From the NCBI GenBank assembly GCA_900546625.1, contig URDU01000017.1, forward strand, positions 1-53,974: a stretch of DNA of 53,974 bases, given 5' to 3'. This DNA is from an uncultured Lachnobacterium sp. (GTDB taxonomy: Bacteria; Bacillota; Clostridia; Lachnospirales; Lachnospiraceae). The position numbers were made by a program, and so were the translations under genes. The notes under the pieces are model-generated. The model searched no databases, was not told where the DNA came from, and saw only the letters and a program-made list of their open reading frames with translations. Shown piece after piece: positions 1-9,415 of this stretch; positions within the stretch are counted from its first letter, which is position 1, and every line of letters begins with the position of its first letter.

Positions 1-91
1 GAGAGAGAAGATCAGAGAGAGTGAGTAGTGTTTGTTCGGTTTTGAAGGTACATCCAAAAGAGAATAAGGATGAGCCTGAGTAATGAAATAA

Positions 92-163
92 TCCTCGATA
101 GCTCAATGGTAGAGCACTCGGCTGTTAACCGAGTTGTTGTAGGTTCGAGCCCTACTCGGGGAG
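92..163 (+). tRNA. tRNA-Asn (anticodon GTT)
   Basis: A complete 72-nt cloverleaf. The 7-bp acceptor stem pairs TCCTCGA with TCGGGGA (one T-G wobble) and leaves a G discriminator. The anticodon stem CTCGG/CCGAG presents CT-GTT-AA, which reads asparagine codons. The T-arm carries the usual GGTTCGAGCC. The CCA end is not encoded. It lies 18 nt upstream of a tRNA-Cys gene, probably in one transcript. Confidence 0.96.
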
Positions 164-181
164 TTTTTTAGTATAATATAT

Positions 182-252
182 GGTGACATAGCCAAGTGGT
201 AAGGCCCCGGTCTGCAACACCGTCATCGCCGGTTCAAATCCGGCTGTCACCT
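182..252 (+). tRNA. tRNA-Cys (anticodon GCA)
   Basis: A complete 71-nt cloverleaf. The acceptor stem pairs GGTGACA with TGTCACC and leaves a T discriminator, the expected identity base for cysteine. The anticodon loop is CT-GCA-AC between CGGT and ACCG. The T-arm is GCCGGTTCAAATCCGGC. CCA is not encoded. A hairpin terminator follows directly. Confidence 0.96.
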
Positions 253-258
253 CTCTTA

Positions 259-296
259 AAAGGACTGCATCAGTTTATGATGTGGTCTTTCTTTTG
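259..296 (+). terminator. Terminator of the tRNA transcript
   Basis: A 13-bp stem (260-272 with 278-290, three wobbles) closes a GTTTA loop and is followed by TTTCTTTTG. It lies 7 nt past the tRNA-Cys end. Confidence 0.75.
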
Positions 297-322
297 TATA
301 CAATAAGTTGCAGATAATATAT

Positions 323-367
323 AAAGAGCAATATAAACCTGATAAACAGAATTATATTGCTCTTTTT
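323..367. terminator. Bidirectional terminator
   Basis: An inverted repeat AAAGAGCAATATA / TATATTGCTCTTT with A-rich and T-rich flanks works in both directions. It sits between the tRNA genes and the 3' end of the minus-strand oxidoreductase, so it can end that transcript and back up the tRNA terminator. Confidence 0.7.
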
Positions 368-407
368 CAACAGCACTTATCCTTTTTGAATAGTTGTCGT
401 ATTATTA

Positions 408-1397
408 TTATTCCTCTTCCGGATATTTCATACCCCATTCAGCTCTTATATCTGACATGATTTTCATAACGTCATATGTATATTGACAGTGCATGAGGGT
501 TTCTATTTCATCTGATGATGCTGAGGTTACGGCTTTTTCCATATCACATACTTCGTAATACAGTGCATCTAATGTATCACCGGCATCAATTACTTCTTTA
601 TGACCATCCTCTGTGTATGTAATAGTTGCCTGCATTCCTCTTGGATACTCAAAGATTTCCACATATGCCTTGTCAAAAGAGAGTGTAGCGCGTTTTGGCT
701 GCTTTGAATGAAGAGATAATGTGACGGTTGCCATTTCGGCTGCATCATTCATAAGCAGAATGCCTGCCTGTTCATCAACACCGGTTGGTGCATATTTAAC
801 CTGCGACAATACCTGTGTTGGTGTTTCCTTGAAGAACCAGCGGATGAGAGAAAGTGAGTAAACACCAATGTCAAGCAGCGCTCCTCCTGCAAGCTTACGG
901 CTGAAAAACCTGTTTGTCATATTGTAATCCTTGTAGCTTCCAAAATTGACCTGAATTAAATTGAGCCTGCCGAGTTGTCCACTTGCAATTATTTCGTTTA
1001 GCTTTTTATAAACAGGCATATGATAGATAGTCATGGCCTCCGCAAGAATAACGTTATTTTCCCTGGCCAATGAGACGGCTTCATCGAGCTCTGCTATATT
1101 TAAAGTAATAGATTTCTCACAGAGTACATGCTTTCCATTAGAAAGGGCTTTTCTTAGATAATTAATGTGAGTATTGTGTGGAGTGGAGATGTAAATAATA
1201 TCCACATCAGGATCATAAAAGACGTCATCAATGTTGTCATATACCTTTGAAATGCCATATTTTTGTGCAAAAACTTCGGCCTTTTCATGAGTCCTGTTAG
1301 CAACTGAATAAAGAGTGCGTCCTTCCTTGGAAAGAGCCTGTGCGAGCTCATTAGCTATTACGCCGCAGCCGAGTGTGGCCCAATTAAGCTGTTTCAT
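408..1397 (-). CDS. Gfo/Idh/MocA family NAD(P)-dependent oxidoreductase
   Basis: A 329-residue cytosolic dehydrogenase of the glucose-fructose oxidoreductase / inositol dehydrogenase family. The N-terminal Rossmann fold starts with TLGCGVIA at about residues 8-15. The CEK motif near residue 93 carries the family's catalytic lysine. GGALLDIGVY near residue 170 belongs to the C-terminal substrate domain. The length is normal for the family. An AAAGGAGG ribosome site lies 7 nt before the ATG. The substrate, probably a sugar or cyclitol derivative, cannot be read from the sequence. It is a single gene, divergent from the fructose operon across a 540-bp spacer. Confidence 0.88.
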   Translation of the reverse strand: MKQLNWATLGCGVIANELAQALSKEGRTLYSVANRTHEKAEVFAQKYGISKVYDNIDDVFYDPDVDIIYISTPHNTHINYLRKALSNGKHVLCEKSITLNIAELDEAVSLARENNVILAEAMTIYHMPVYKKLNEIIASGQLGRLNLIQVNFGSYKDYNMTNRFFSRKLAGGALLDIGVYSLSLIRWFFKETPTQVLSQVKYAPTGVDEQAGILLMNDAAEMATVTLSLHSKQPKRATLSFDKAYVEIFEYPRGMQATITYTEDGHKEVIDAGDTLDALYYEVCDMEKAVTSASSDEIETLMHCQYTYDVMKIMSDIRAEWGMKYPEEE

Positions 1398-1802
1398 GTG
1401 AAATCCTCCTTTTTAACTTAAAGTATTGTAGCTGTGATGGTACATAAAATATATTCAAATTATAAATATATTTAAATAATAAAATATGTACCAGAATGAA
1501 CATATTCTAGCATGATGAATTATGAATTACAATACATTTAGATTCAAAACAGTCAAAAACAGTCAAAGTTGGATAGTGGTCAAATCAAAATTAGTCAATT
1601 TGAACTATATTTTTTAATTATAAATTAGTAATAAAAAAGATACTAAAATTGGCAATTAGGCAAGTAATAATGATTTGTATAGTATATTCTGCACAAAATT
1701 AGAATATTGCCTTTGTATATATTACATAATTTAAAAGTTGGCTTTATATATTTTTAACAATTTTTAATGTGATTATTTGTGAATATAAATGACGGATTAT
1801 GA

Positions 1803-1831
1803 TTGACAATGAATGATTTTGAAAATATAAT
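1803..1831 (+). promoter_or_regulatory. Sigma-A promoter of the fructose operon
   Basis: A perfect TTGACA, a 17-nt spacer and a perfect TATAAT predict a start near 1838. This leaves a leader of about 100 nt that contains the AGTGATTTAATA duplication. Confidence 0.8.
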
Positions 1832-1873
1832 TATACTACAAGTTAAATGTTATCGGAATTTATTTAATAGCAG

Positions 1874-1901
1874 AGTGATTTAATAGTAAAGTGATTTAAT
1901 A
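1874..1901 (+). repeat. Tandem AGTGATTTAATA repeat, candidate operator
   Basis: Two identical 12-nt units start 16 nt apart, and a partial unit (ATTTAATAG) lies at 1862-1870. They fall between the predicted transcription start and the first gene. This is a plausible roadblock operator for the autogenous DeoR-type repressor, but no binding data are available. Confidence 0.4.
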
Positions 1902-1937
1902 ATAGTCTTTGAGCAATTTGAAAACAGAGGTGATTAG

Positions 1938-2681
1938 ATGCTGGCGGAGGATAGATGCAAAAAAATACTTGATATATTGGATACAATGGGGAGTGTGACC
2001 GTTCAGCAGCTTATGGACGAGCTTAATATATCGGAGTCGACGATCAGACGTGATCTGGTTGCAATGGACAAGAAGGGCTATCTCACCAAGGTACATGGTG
2101 GTGCGATTGCAAATAACACCAATATCCATACTCAGGATGAGAAGGTCATAAGCAGGCTTAAGCAGAATCGCAGCGAAAAGGAACAGATTGCCAGATATGC
2201 GGCATCACTTATTGTGGATAATGATTTTGTTTACATTGATGCCGGTACTACAACGGCGGTCATGATTGATTATATTACTGCAAAGAATGTGGTTTTTGTT
2301 ACAAACTCTCTGACTAATGCCAAGAGAATTTCCGATAGGGGATATACAGTGTATATTCTTGGTGGCGAGTTCAAGTCCACTACGGAGGCTATTGTAGGAG
2401 ACGAGGCGGTTGTGACGCTCGATAAATACAATTTTACGAAGGGCTTCTGGGGTGTCAACGGCATTACGGTGAAGAATGGATTTACGACTCCGGAGATAAA
2501 GGAGGCCATGGTTAAAAAGAAATCCATGGAAAACAGCAAGGAGAAATATATTCTTGCGGATGACAGTAAGTTTTCACAGGTATCAAGTATCAAGTTTGCT
2601 GATTTTGAAGATGCTGTAATTATTACAAATGCATTGAACAATGATAAATATAAGAAATACCAAAATATTAAGGAGGTCTAA
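1938..2681 (+). CDS. fruR: DeoR-family regulator of fructose use (FruR-like)
   Basis: A 247-residue DNA-binding regulator. The N-terminal winged helix spans about residues 1-57; its recognition helix contains NISESTIRRDL and is followed by the family signature KKGYLTKVHGGA. The C-terminal DeoRC sugar-phosphate sensor domain (DAGTTT, VTNS, GGEF motifs) resembles a ribose-5-phosphate isomerase fold. It is the first gene of an operon with 1-phosphofructokinase and the fructose PTS, so fructose-1-phosphate is the likely inducer by analogy with other Firmicutes. Its stop codon lies one base before the fruK start, which suggests translational coupling. The ATG follows a GAGGTGA ribosome site. Confidence 0.88.
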   Translation: MLAEDRCKKILDILDTMGSVTVQQLMDELNISESTIRRDLVAMDKKGYLTKVHGGAIANNTNIHTQDEKVISRLKQNRSEKEQIARYAASLIVDNDFVYIDAGTTTAVMIDYITAKNVVFVTNSLTNAKRISDRGYTVYILGGEFKSTTEAIVGDEAVVTLDKYNFTKGFWGVNGITVKNGFTTPEIKEAMVKKKSMENSKEKYILADDSKFSQVSSIKFADFEDAVIITNALNNDKYKKYQNIKEV

Positions 2682-2682
2682 C

Positions 2683-3600
2683 ATGATTTACACAGTTACT
2701 TTTAATCCATCATTAGATTATATAGTTGATGTAACAGATTTTAAGACAGGGGTAGTCAATAGAACTACAGGAGAGAAGATTTTTGCAGGTGGCAAGGGAA
2801 TCAATGTTTCCATGGTTCTTAAAAATCTTGGAATGAGCAATACTTCACTTGGTTTTACAGCGGGTTTTACAGGTAATGAGATTAAAAGACTTTTAGGAGA
2901 AAAAGGTGTCGATACTGATTTTATAGAGGTTGAGGATGGTATTTCACGTATCAACGTGAAGCTTCGCTCAAATGAGGAATCTGAGATTAATGGTCAGGGT
3001 CCTGCAATCACTGAGGACAACATTAAAAAGCTTTATGAGAAGCTTGACTGCTTAAAGGAGTCTGATGTGCTTGTTCTCGCAGGAAGTATTCCTGATGTGA
3101 TGCCTTCATCAATGTATATGGATATCATGAAGCATCTTGAGGGCCGCGGAATAAATATTGTGGTTGATGCGACAAGAAATCTGCTCACAAACGTGCTTCC
3201 TTATAAGCCGTTCCTCATCAAGCCAAACAATCATGAGCTCGGTGAGATATTCGGGGTTGAGATTACAGACAAGGACGATGTAATAAAATATGCAAAGAAG
3301 CTTCAGGAGCAGGGCGCAAGAAACGTGCTTGTTTCAATGGCAGGTGACGGAGCAGTACTTGTGACTGAGGATGGACAGGAGTTTAAGGCAAATGCACCTA
3401 AAGGAAAACTTAAAAACTCTGTAGGGGCAGGAGATTCGATGGTAGCCGGATTTGTTTACGGATACCTCAAATCAAATGATTATAAGCAGGCATTTATTTA
3501 TGGTGTATGTACAGGAAGTGCAAGCGCATTTTCTGAGGAGCTTGCTACAAAGCCTGAGGTTGAGGCGCTTATTGATAAATGGAAGAGTGCTTCCAATTAA
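2683..3600 (+). CDS. fruK: 1-phosphofructokinase
   Basis: A 305-residue PfkB/ribokinase-family kinase that converts fructose 1-phosphate to fructose 1,6-bisphosphate with ATP. The first family signature is GGKGINVS near residue 36. The C-terminal signature GAGDSMVAGF contains the catalytic Asp and anion hole. The start ATG at 2683 follows AAGGAGG by 6 nt. A longer frame reaches back to 2641 inside fruR, but it would start before this ribosome site and is not preferred. The gene sits between fruR and the fructose PTS, which fixes the substrate as fructose 1-phosphate rather than tagatose 6-phosphate. Confidence 0.93.
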   Translation: MIYTVTFNPSLDYIVDVTDFKTGVVNRTTGEKIFAGGKGINVSMVLKNLGMSNTSLGFTAGFTGNEIKRLLGEKGVDTDFIEVEDGISRINVKLRSNEESEINGQGPAITEDNIKKLYEKLDCLKESDVLVLAGSIPDVMPSSMYMDIMKHLEGRGINIVVDATRNLLTNVLPYKPFLIKPNNHELGEIFGVEITDKDDVIKYAKKLQEQGARNVLVSMAGDGAVLVTEDGQEFKANAPKGKLKNSVGAGDSMVAGFVYGYLKSNDYKQAFIYGVCTGSASAFSEELATKPEVEALIDKWKSASN

Positions 3601-3660
3601 ACAAACGGTATCAAAAGGTTGATATAAATAATTAATATATTCTATCAGGAGGAATGATGT

Positions 3661-5583
3661 ATGACAATCAGGGATTTATTGGCAGCTGAGAGTATCAATT
3701 TAAATGGTACGCCTGCCGGAAAAACCGAAGCATTGAATCAGTGTATTGATTTGATGGCAAAAAGTGGCAAAATTGCCGATGTTGAAACGTATCGCAAGGG
3801 CGTTTTTGCAAGAGAGGAAGAAGGCACAACAGGAATTGGAATGGGTATAGCAATTCCTCATTGTAAGTCCGATGCCGTTACTAAAGCAGGTCTTGCAGCA
3901 ATGGTTGTAAAGGATGGGGTTGATTTTGAATCACTCGACGGTACACCTGCAAAGATTATTTTCCTTATCGCTGCACCAAACACAGAGGATAATGTGCATC
4001 TTCAGGTGCTCAGCAAGCTCTCTGTTATGCTGATGGACGAGCAGTTTGCAAATTCTCTTATCAATGCCGGATCAGTAGATGAGTTCTTAAATATCATCGA
4101 CAGTGCTGAAAAGGCAAAGGATGAGAAAGAGGCTGCAAAGGAGGCAAAGGAACCTGTTGAGGTGAAGAAGGACGATGTATTTATCGTTGCAGTTACAGCC
4201 TGTCCTACAGGAATTGCCCATACTTATATGGCTGCTGAGGCTATTGAGAAAAAGGCCAAGGAGCTTGGATATCAGGTAAAGGTTGAGACAAGAGGCTCAG
4301 CCGGAGCTAAAAATGTGCTCACAGATGATGAGATTGCAAAGGCTGCCGGTGTTATCGTTGCATGTGATACAAATGTGCCTACAGACCGTTTTGACGGAAA
4401 GAAGGTTATTGAGTGTCAGGTTTCTGACGGAATAAATAAGACAGAGGAGCTCGTAAAGAGAATTGCTGCCGGTGATGCTCCTGTATTTAAGGCATCAGGT
4501 AAAAAAGAGGCTTCACATTCATCTGTTGGTGGAAAGGAGAGCATTGGACATCAGATTTACAAGCATCTGATGAACGGTGTTTCACATATGCTTCCGTTCG
4601 TAGTTGGTGGTGGTATCCTTATCGCAATCGCGTTCCTTATCGATGGATTCAGTGTTGACCTTAATTCACTGCCGGCTGACCAGAGAGCAAATTTCGGTAC
4701 TATTACACAGGGCGCAGCATTGTTTAAGGGAATCGGTGGAACAGCATTTGGATTTATGCTTCCTATCCTTGCAGGCTTTATCGCTATGAGTATTGCTGAC
4801 CGTCCGGGTCTTGCAGTTGGTTTCGTAGGCGGTTCAATCGCAGCAAACGGTACATCAGGCTTCCTTGGAGCACTGGTTGCAGGTTTCGTTGCAGGATATA
4901 TTGTAAATCTCTTAAAGAAGATATTCTCTAAGCTTCCTGAGAGTCTTGATGGTGTGAAGCCGGTTCTTCTTTATCCGCTGCTTGGTATATTCCTCATAGG
5001 CGTTATAATGCAGTTTGTAGTTGAGCCTCCAATCGGAGCTTTAAATACAGCTATCAACAACGGTCTTAATGGACTTAACGGTGCAAGCGCAGTAGTTCTC
5101 GGAGTACTTCTCGGAGGAATGATGGCAATAGATATGGGTGGCCCTGTAAACAAAGCCGCTTATGTATTTGGTACAGCTTCAATCGCTGCCGGAAACTACA
5201 ATATCATGGCAGCAGTTATGATTGGTGGTATGGTTCCACCACTCGCAATCGCTCTTGCAACAATCTTCTTCAAGAACAAGTTCACAGCAGAGGAGAGAAA
5301 GGCAGGACCTACGAACTTTATCATGGGATTATCATTTATCACAGAGGGTGCAATCCCATTCGCAGCATCTGATCCGCTTCATGTCCTTCCGGCATGTGCA
5401 GTTGGTTCAGCAGTGGCAGGTGGACTTTCAATGGCATTTGGATGTACACTCATGGCACCTCACGGAGGAATCTTCGTAGTTCCTACAATCGGAAATCCGT
5501 TAATGTATCTTGTAGCATTAGTAATCGGAGCCTTCATTGCATGTGGATTACTCGGATTACTCAAGAAAAAAGTAAGTGAATAA
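3661..5583 (+). CDS. fruA: Fructose PTS permease, fused EIIABC
   Basis: A 640-residue membrane permease that imports fructose and phosphorylates it at C1. Domains run in order: EIIA (about 1-150, phospho-His67 in IPHC), a charged Lys/Glu/Ala linker, EIIB (about 170-270, phospho-Cys181 in TACPTGIAH), then the EIIC channel (about 300-640) with many hydrophobic helices. No HPr domain is fused. AGGAGG precedes the ATG at 3661; two earlier ATGs are out of frame. Third gene of the fru operon, followed by a strong hairpin. Confidence 0.94.
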   Translation: MTIRDLLAAESINLNGTPAGKTEALNQCIDLMAKSGKIADVETYRKGVFAREEEGTTGIGMGIAIPHCKSDAVTKAGLAAMVVKDGVDFESLDGTPAKIIFLIAAPNTEDNVHLQVLSKLSVMLMDEQFANSLINAGSVDEFLNIIDSAEKAKDEKEAAKEAKEPVEVKKDDVFIVAVTACPTGIAHTYMAAEAIEKKAKELGYQVKVETRGSAGAKNVLTDDEIAKAAGVIVACDTNVPTDRFDGKKVIECQVSDGINKTEELVKRIAAGDAPVFKASGKKEASHSSVGGKESIGHQIYKHLMNGVSHMLPFVVGGGILIAIAFLIDGFSVDLNSLPADQRANFGTITQGAALFKGIGGTAFGFMLPILAGFIAMSIADRPGLAVGFVGGSIAANGTSGFLGALVAGFVAGYIVNLLKKIFSKLPESLDGVKPVLLYPLLGIFLIGVIMQFVVEPPIGALNTAINNGLNGLNGASAVVLGVLLGGMMAIDMGGPVNKAAYVFGTASIAAGNYNIMAAVMIGGMVPPLAIALATIFFKNKFTAEERKAGPTNFIMGLSFITEGAIPFAASDPLHVLPACAVGSAVAGGLSMAFGCTLMAPHGGIFVVPTIGNPLMYLVALVIGAFIACGLLGLLKKKVSE

Positions 5584-5623
5584 GCAATCCTCAATTATCA
5601 TTTAATCCAATCTATAAACTAAT

Positions 5624-5662
5624 CAACAAAGGCACTGCTTCGGCGGTGTCTTTGTTGTTATG
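5624..5662 (+). terminator. Terminator of the fru operon
   Basis: A 15-bp stem (5624-5638 with 5643-5657) is capped by a TTCG tetraloop. The T-run after it is weak (TTATGTTGTG), but stem stability and position support termination. Confidence 0.7.
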
Positions 5663-5819
5663 TTGTGTATTAAAAATTAAAAGTATAAACATTCTCTGAA
5701 ATAACAGCCGCATGCCTTGACGAGTGAATTTTCGAAGCTTAAAGTAGTATTAGGATGAAATAGTAAGTCATAAAAATCAATTATTTATGAGACTTAAATA
5801 AAAAACAGTGAGGCAGAAA

Positions 5820-7580
5820 ATGGGCAAGGTTATAGGTATAGATTTAGGAACAACAAACAGCTGTGTGGCAGTACTGGAGAACAATCAGCCGGTAGTCATA
5901 ACTAACAGCGAGGGACAGAGAACCACTCCGTCTGTAGTGGCTTTTACAAAAAATGGAGAGCGACTGGTGGGAGAGGCTGCAAAGAGGCAGGCAGCGGTCA
6001 ATGTGGACAGGACATTTTTCTCAATAAAGAGACAGATGGGAAGCGATTTCAGGGCAAAGGTGGACGGAAAGCTGTATTCAGCTCCTGAGATTTCTTCTAT
6101 GATTCTCAGAAAGCTGAAAAAGGATGCAGAGGACTATATTGGTGAGGCGGTGACCGATGCTGTAATCACCGTTCCTGCATATTTTTCGGATGCACAGAGG
6201 CAGGCAACTAAGGATGCAGGAAGGATTGCGGGGCTTAATGTGCTTCGAATCATAAATGAGCCGACCTCTGCGGCACTCGCATACGGACTGGACCACGGAC
6301 AGCAGCAGAAAATTCTTGTTTACGACCTCGGAGGAGGCACCTTCGATGTGTCTGTTATCGAAATAGGCGACAATCTGATAGAGGTGCTTGCCACAGCAGG
6401 TGACAATCATCTGGGTGGAGATGATTTTGATGAGAGAATCACCAATTATCTGGTCACAGAGTTTTACAGACAGCAGAATGTGGATTTGAGAAAGGACAAT
6501 ACTGCTATGCAGCGTGTCAGGGAGGAGGCTGAGAAGGCTAAAAAGGTGCTTTCATCCTCATCATCCACCACTATCAATCTGCCATTTATCACCACTGTAA
6601 AGGGACAGCCGGTTCACATGGAGATGAACCTCACAAGGGCTGAGTTTGATGAGATAACAAAGGATCTGGTGGAGAGAACTGCTATTCCTGTAAATCAGGC
6701 ACTTTCAGATGCGGGTATTTCCGCAGCAGAGCTTGGTATGGTGCTGTTGGTAGGAGGCTCGACGCGTGTGCCGGCTGTGGTTGAGGAGGTCAGAAGAATT
6801 ACAGGGAAAGAACCTTCACACAACTTAAACCCTGACGAGTGCGTGGCACTCGGTGCAGCAGTACAGGGTGGCAAGCTCGGTGGAGCAATTGTCGCAGGCA
6901 GCAGTGCGGCAGAGATTATACTGATGGATGTCACACCGCTTTCGCTCGGAATTGAGACAGTCGGTGGTGTCTCAACCAAAATTATTGACAGAAATACGAC
7001 AATTCCTACCAGATACAGCCAGATTTTTACAACTGCAGGAAGCTTCCAGACATCCGTGGATATAAAGGTTTTACAGGGTGAGAGACAGTTCGCAAGGGAC
7101 AATAAGCTGATTGGAAACTTCAGGTTAAAGGGCATCAAGCCAGCACCGGCGGGAGTGCCTCAGATAGAGGTTACGTTTGATATAGATGCAAACGGCATTG
7201 TGCAGGTTTCTGCAAAGGATCTGGGCACAGGAAAGCATCAGGAGATTACGATTACCGCAAGCTCAAATTTGTCTGATTCTGAGATTGAGCAGGCTATCCG
7301 CGAGGCGCAGGAGTATGAGGCAACAGACGGACAGAGAAAGGCCTACATTGATGCAAGAAGTGAGGCTGATACGCTTGTGCGACAGGTGGAAAACGTCATG
7401 GTTGACAAGGAAAAAAGAAAGGCTATGGACAGCGCACAGAAAAAGAGTGTGAAATCATCGCTTTCATATGTGAAGAAGCTTATTTCAAGGACAAAGCCCG
7501 GAAATGTGAGCGAAGAGCAGGCTGCCGAGATAAAGCATGCGGCAGACGAGCTGAGAAATGCGGCAGCGGGATTGATTTAA
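5820..7580 (+). CDS. Hsp70-family chaperone (DnaK paralogue)
   Basis: A 586-residue Hsp70. The ATPase domain has the phosphate-1 motif [18 protein letters not shown] and [11 protein letters not shown], followed by a beta-sandwich substrate domain ([13 protein letters not shown]) and a helical lid. It is some 30-50 residues shorter than a typical DnaK and lacks a long acidic tail. There is no grpE or dnaJ beside it and no CIRCE repeat upstream, so this is probably a second Hsp70 rather than the heat-shock dnaK. The ATG at 5820 has GTGAGG 6 nt upstream; an in-frame GTG at 5808 overlaps that site and is less likely. The next gene encodes a coiled-coil protein that may be a partner. Confidence 0.88.
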   Translation: MGKVIGIDLGTTNSCVAVLENNQPVVITNSEGQRTTPSVVAFTKNGERLVGEAAKRQAAVNVDRTFFSIKRQMGSDFRAKVDGKLYSAPEISSMILRKLKKDAEDYIGEAVTDAVITVPAYFSDAQRQATKDAGRIAGLNVLRIINEPTSAALAYGLDHGQQQKILVYDLGGGTFDVSVIEIGDNLIEVLATAGDNHLGGDDFDERITNYLVTEFYRQQNVDLRKDNTAMQRVREEAEKAKKVLSSSSSTTINLPFITTVKGQPVHMEMNLTRAEFDEITKDLVERTAIPVNQALSDAGISAAELGMVLLVGGSTRVPAVVEEVRRITGKEPSHNLNPDECVALGAAVQGGKLGGAIVAGSSAAEIILMDVTPLSLGIETVGGVSTKIIDRNTTIPTRYSQIFTTAGSFQTSVDIKVLQGERQFARDNKLIGNFRLKGIKPAPAGVPQIEVTFDIDANGIVQVSAKDLGTGKHQEITITASSNLSDSEIEQAIREAQEYEATDGQRKAYIDARSEADTLVRQVENVMVDKEKRKAMDSAQKKSVKSSLSYVKKLISRTKPGNVSEEQAAEIKHAADELRNAAAGLI

Positions 7581-7725
7581 TTATAAAGGGCTGTAATCAG
7601 TAACTATTATTATTCATTTGGCTATTTACGAGAAGAGGATTTTCATATAAAATATGGGTAAGTGGTGAGTATTCACAACCACCCTGAATAGTTATAATGC
7701 TAATTTAAATCCGAGGAAATAGAAA

Positions 7726-8544
7726 ATGAATGCGAACGATAAAACAGAAAAGGTACTAAGAGAAATCCATATCATGCTCTCAAAGGCGGAGCCATATAAG
7801 CCGGAGCCGAGCAGGGTAATTATAAACAAGCAGCAGATGATAGATTTACTTGCTGAACTGAATAAGTGTATATATGCAATGCAGGATGAATATGAGCTTA
7901 CTGAGCAGAGCCGCAATCATGCAGAGAGAGAGTTTAGAAAGAAGGGCGACCAGATAGTCTGGGATGCAAGCAGAAAGGCTGAGGATGTGTATGCAGCATC
8001 GGTTATCTATACGGATGAGGCACTTTCGAGGGTGCGTGATATCATCAATGATACAAATGAGTCGCTTGAGAAGCTGTGCAAGGACATGAGGGATAAGATT
8101 GCAGAACAGGAGAAGATAGTTAAGACTAACCAGTATGAGCTCAAGGGGCAGCTTCAGGATTTGTCCGATACGGAGAAGTATCTTAAGATTATCGATGACA
8201 GAAATAAGGAGATAGAACGCCAGAAAAATGCAGGTAAGCCTGCAGAGGAGCGCACTATTGACAAGGAAGAGAAGTCTATCTATGCAAACAGGCAGACTGA
8301 AATCAAGGTAAATATGGATTATATCAGAAAACTGGGACTTGCTGAGGGCGAGGACCTGGGAGATGGTGTAGTAGGTGAGGTGAAGCTTGCAGACGATATA
8401 TCTGATGCCGGAACAAATCAGAGCAATGATAAGGATGAAGCCAAGGCCGCAAAGCCACCTGTCATCAACACTAAGGAGGGCAAGGAGCTCACAGACGGAA
8501 TACACAAGATGTGGCAGAGCATCACCGGCAATAGAAATAATTAG
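7726..8544 (+). CDS. Conserved hypothetical coiled-coil protein
   Basis: A 272-residue soluble, highly charged protein that I cannot assign to a named function. Residues of about 35-175 are almost entirely heptad-like helix rich in Glu, Lys and Arg; the stretch KAEDVYAASVIYTDEALSRV recalls DivIVA- or ATP-synthase-b-type coiled coils. The C-terminal 60 residues are acidic and probably disordered. There is no signal peptide or membrane segment. A GAGGAA site precedes the ATG. It lies 145 nt after the Hsp70 gene and before a strong terminator, so it may be co-transcribed with the chaperone. A role in cell-shape scaffolding is only a guess. Confidence 0.7.
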   Translation: MNANDKTEKVLREIHIMLSKAEPYKPEPSRVIINKQQMIDLLAELNKCIYAMQDEYELTEQSRNHAEREFRKKGDQIVWDASRKAEDVYAASVIYTDEALSRVRDIINDTNESLEKLCKDMRDKIAEQEKIVKTNQYELKGQLQDLSDTEKYLKIIDDRNKEIERQKNAGKPAEERTIDKEEKSIYANRQTEIKVNMDYIRKLGLAEGEDLGDGVVGEVKLADDISDAGTNQSNDKDEAKAAKPPVINTKEGKELTDGIHKMWQSITGNRNN

Positions 8545-8563
8545 CAAATCTGATTAAAAATAT

Positions 8564-8598
8564 AAAGCAGCAGTTCAAAGTAGAACGGCTGCTTTTGG
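8564..8598 (+). terminator. Terminator after the coiled-coil gene
   Basis: The 13-nt arms AAAGCAGCAGTTC and GAACGGCTGCTTT pair with one mismatch around a short AAAGTA loop and end in TTTT. Confidence 0.75.
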
Positions 8599-8722
8599 CT
8601 TATATTGAAAAATGGTCAATATTAAGCAGATTTTAAGAAAAACAATGTGGATAATCTGATAAAATATAGCTGACTAACGGCAGGAGAAGGTTTCTGTTCA
8701 AAATTCATAGAAGGAGGATAAT

Positions 8723-9415
8723 ATGACAATATTAGTTTGTGATGACGACAAGGAAATAGTTGAGGCAATTGAGATTTACCTGATGCAGGAGGGCTATGAT
8801 GTGGAGAAGGCTTACGACGGCATACAGGCAGTTGAGATTATGAAGAATAAAAAAATAGACCTCATGATAATAGATGTCATGATGCCAAAGCTCGATGGAA
8901 TAAGAGCCACACTGCAGATACGAAAGGAAAGCAGGGTGCCGATAATCATTCTCTCTGCAAAGACAGAGGATGCAGACAAGATTTTAGGACTCAATGTGGG
9001 AGCGGATGATTATGTCACAAAGCCTTTTAATCCGCTTGAGCTTGTGGCAAGGGTAAAGTCGCAGCTTCGCAGATATACCACCCTTTCAAGCAATGATGCA
9101 GCAGGAGATAAGGTTTATGAAGCTGGAGGCCTTTTGGTAAATGATGATCTAAAAAAGGTGACTGTGGATGGCGAGGAGGTAAAGCTCACACCGATTGAGT
9201 ACAATATCCTGCTTCTGCTTCTTAAAAACAAGGGCAAGGTCTACTCAATAAACGAAATATATGAGAGCATATGGAATGAGGAAGCGATAGGCGCTGACAA
9301 TACAGTTGCAGTGCACATCAGACATATCAGGGAAAAAATAGAGATAAATCCTAAGGAACCACGCTATCTGAAGGTGGTCTGGGGAGTTGGCTACAAGATA
9401 GAGGATAACAAATGA
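8723..9415 (+). CDS. OmpR/PhoB-type response regulator
   Basis: A 230-residue two-component regulator. The receiver domain spans about 1-115, with the acidic pocket Asp7-Asp9, phospho-acceptor Asp51 (IIDVMMP) and the conserved Lys100 (VTKPF). The C-terminal winged helix (about 130-228) ends in the usual VWGVGYKIE. A strong AAGGAGG lies 6 nt before the ATG. Its stop overlaps the start of the histidine kinase by 4 nt (ATGA), so the pair is coupled. The closest general type is the VanR/PhoP-like group of Firmicutes; the signal is unknown. Confidence 0.9.
   Translation: MTILVCDDDKEIVEAIEIYLMQEGYDVEKAYDGIQAVEIMKNKKIDLMIIDVMMPKLDGIRATLQIRKESRVPIIILSAKTEDADKILGLNVGADDYVTKPFNPLELVARVKSQLRRYTTLSSNDAAGDKVYEAGGLLVNDDLKKVTVDGEEVKLTPIEYNILLLLLKNKGKVYSINEIYESIWNEEAIGADNTVAVHIRHIREKIEINPKEPRYLKVVWGVGYKIEDNK

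Larger units (their letters stand above)
1398..1937. other. A+T-rich regulatory spacer before the fructose operon
   Basis: No gene is visible in these 540 bases. They hold four GTCAAA-like direct repeats (1552, 1562, 1579 and 1594), a consensus sigma-A promoter (1803-1831), and a 16-nt-spaced duplication of AGTGATTTAATA (1874-1885 and 1890-1901) in the predicted leader. The repeats are candidate operators for the DeoR-type regulator encoded next door, which is inference. Confidence 0.55.

Noticed and set aside
3..83. Open frame of 26 codons ending in TAA just before tRNA-Asn (tail HPKENKDEPE)
   Set aside because: It could be the end of a gene entering from the left, but so short an open stretch is likely by chance and shows no family signature.
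5584..5819. CIRCE operator in front of the Hsp70 gene
   Set aside because: No TTAGCACTC-N9-GAGTGCTAA or near match is present.
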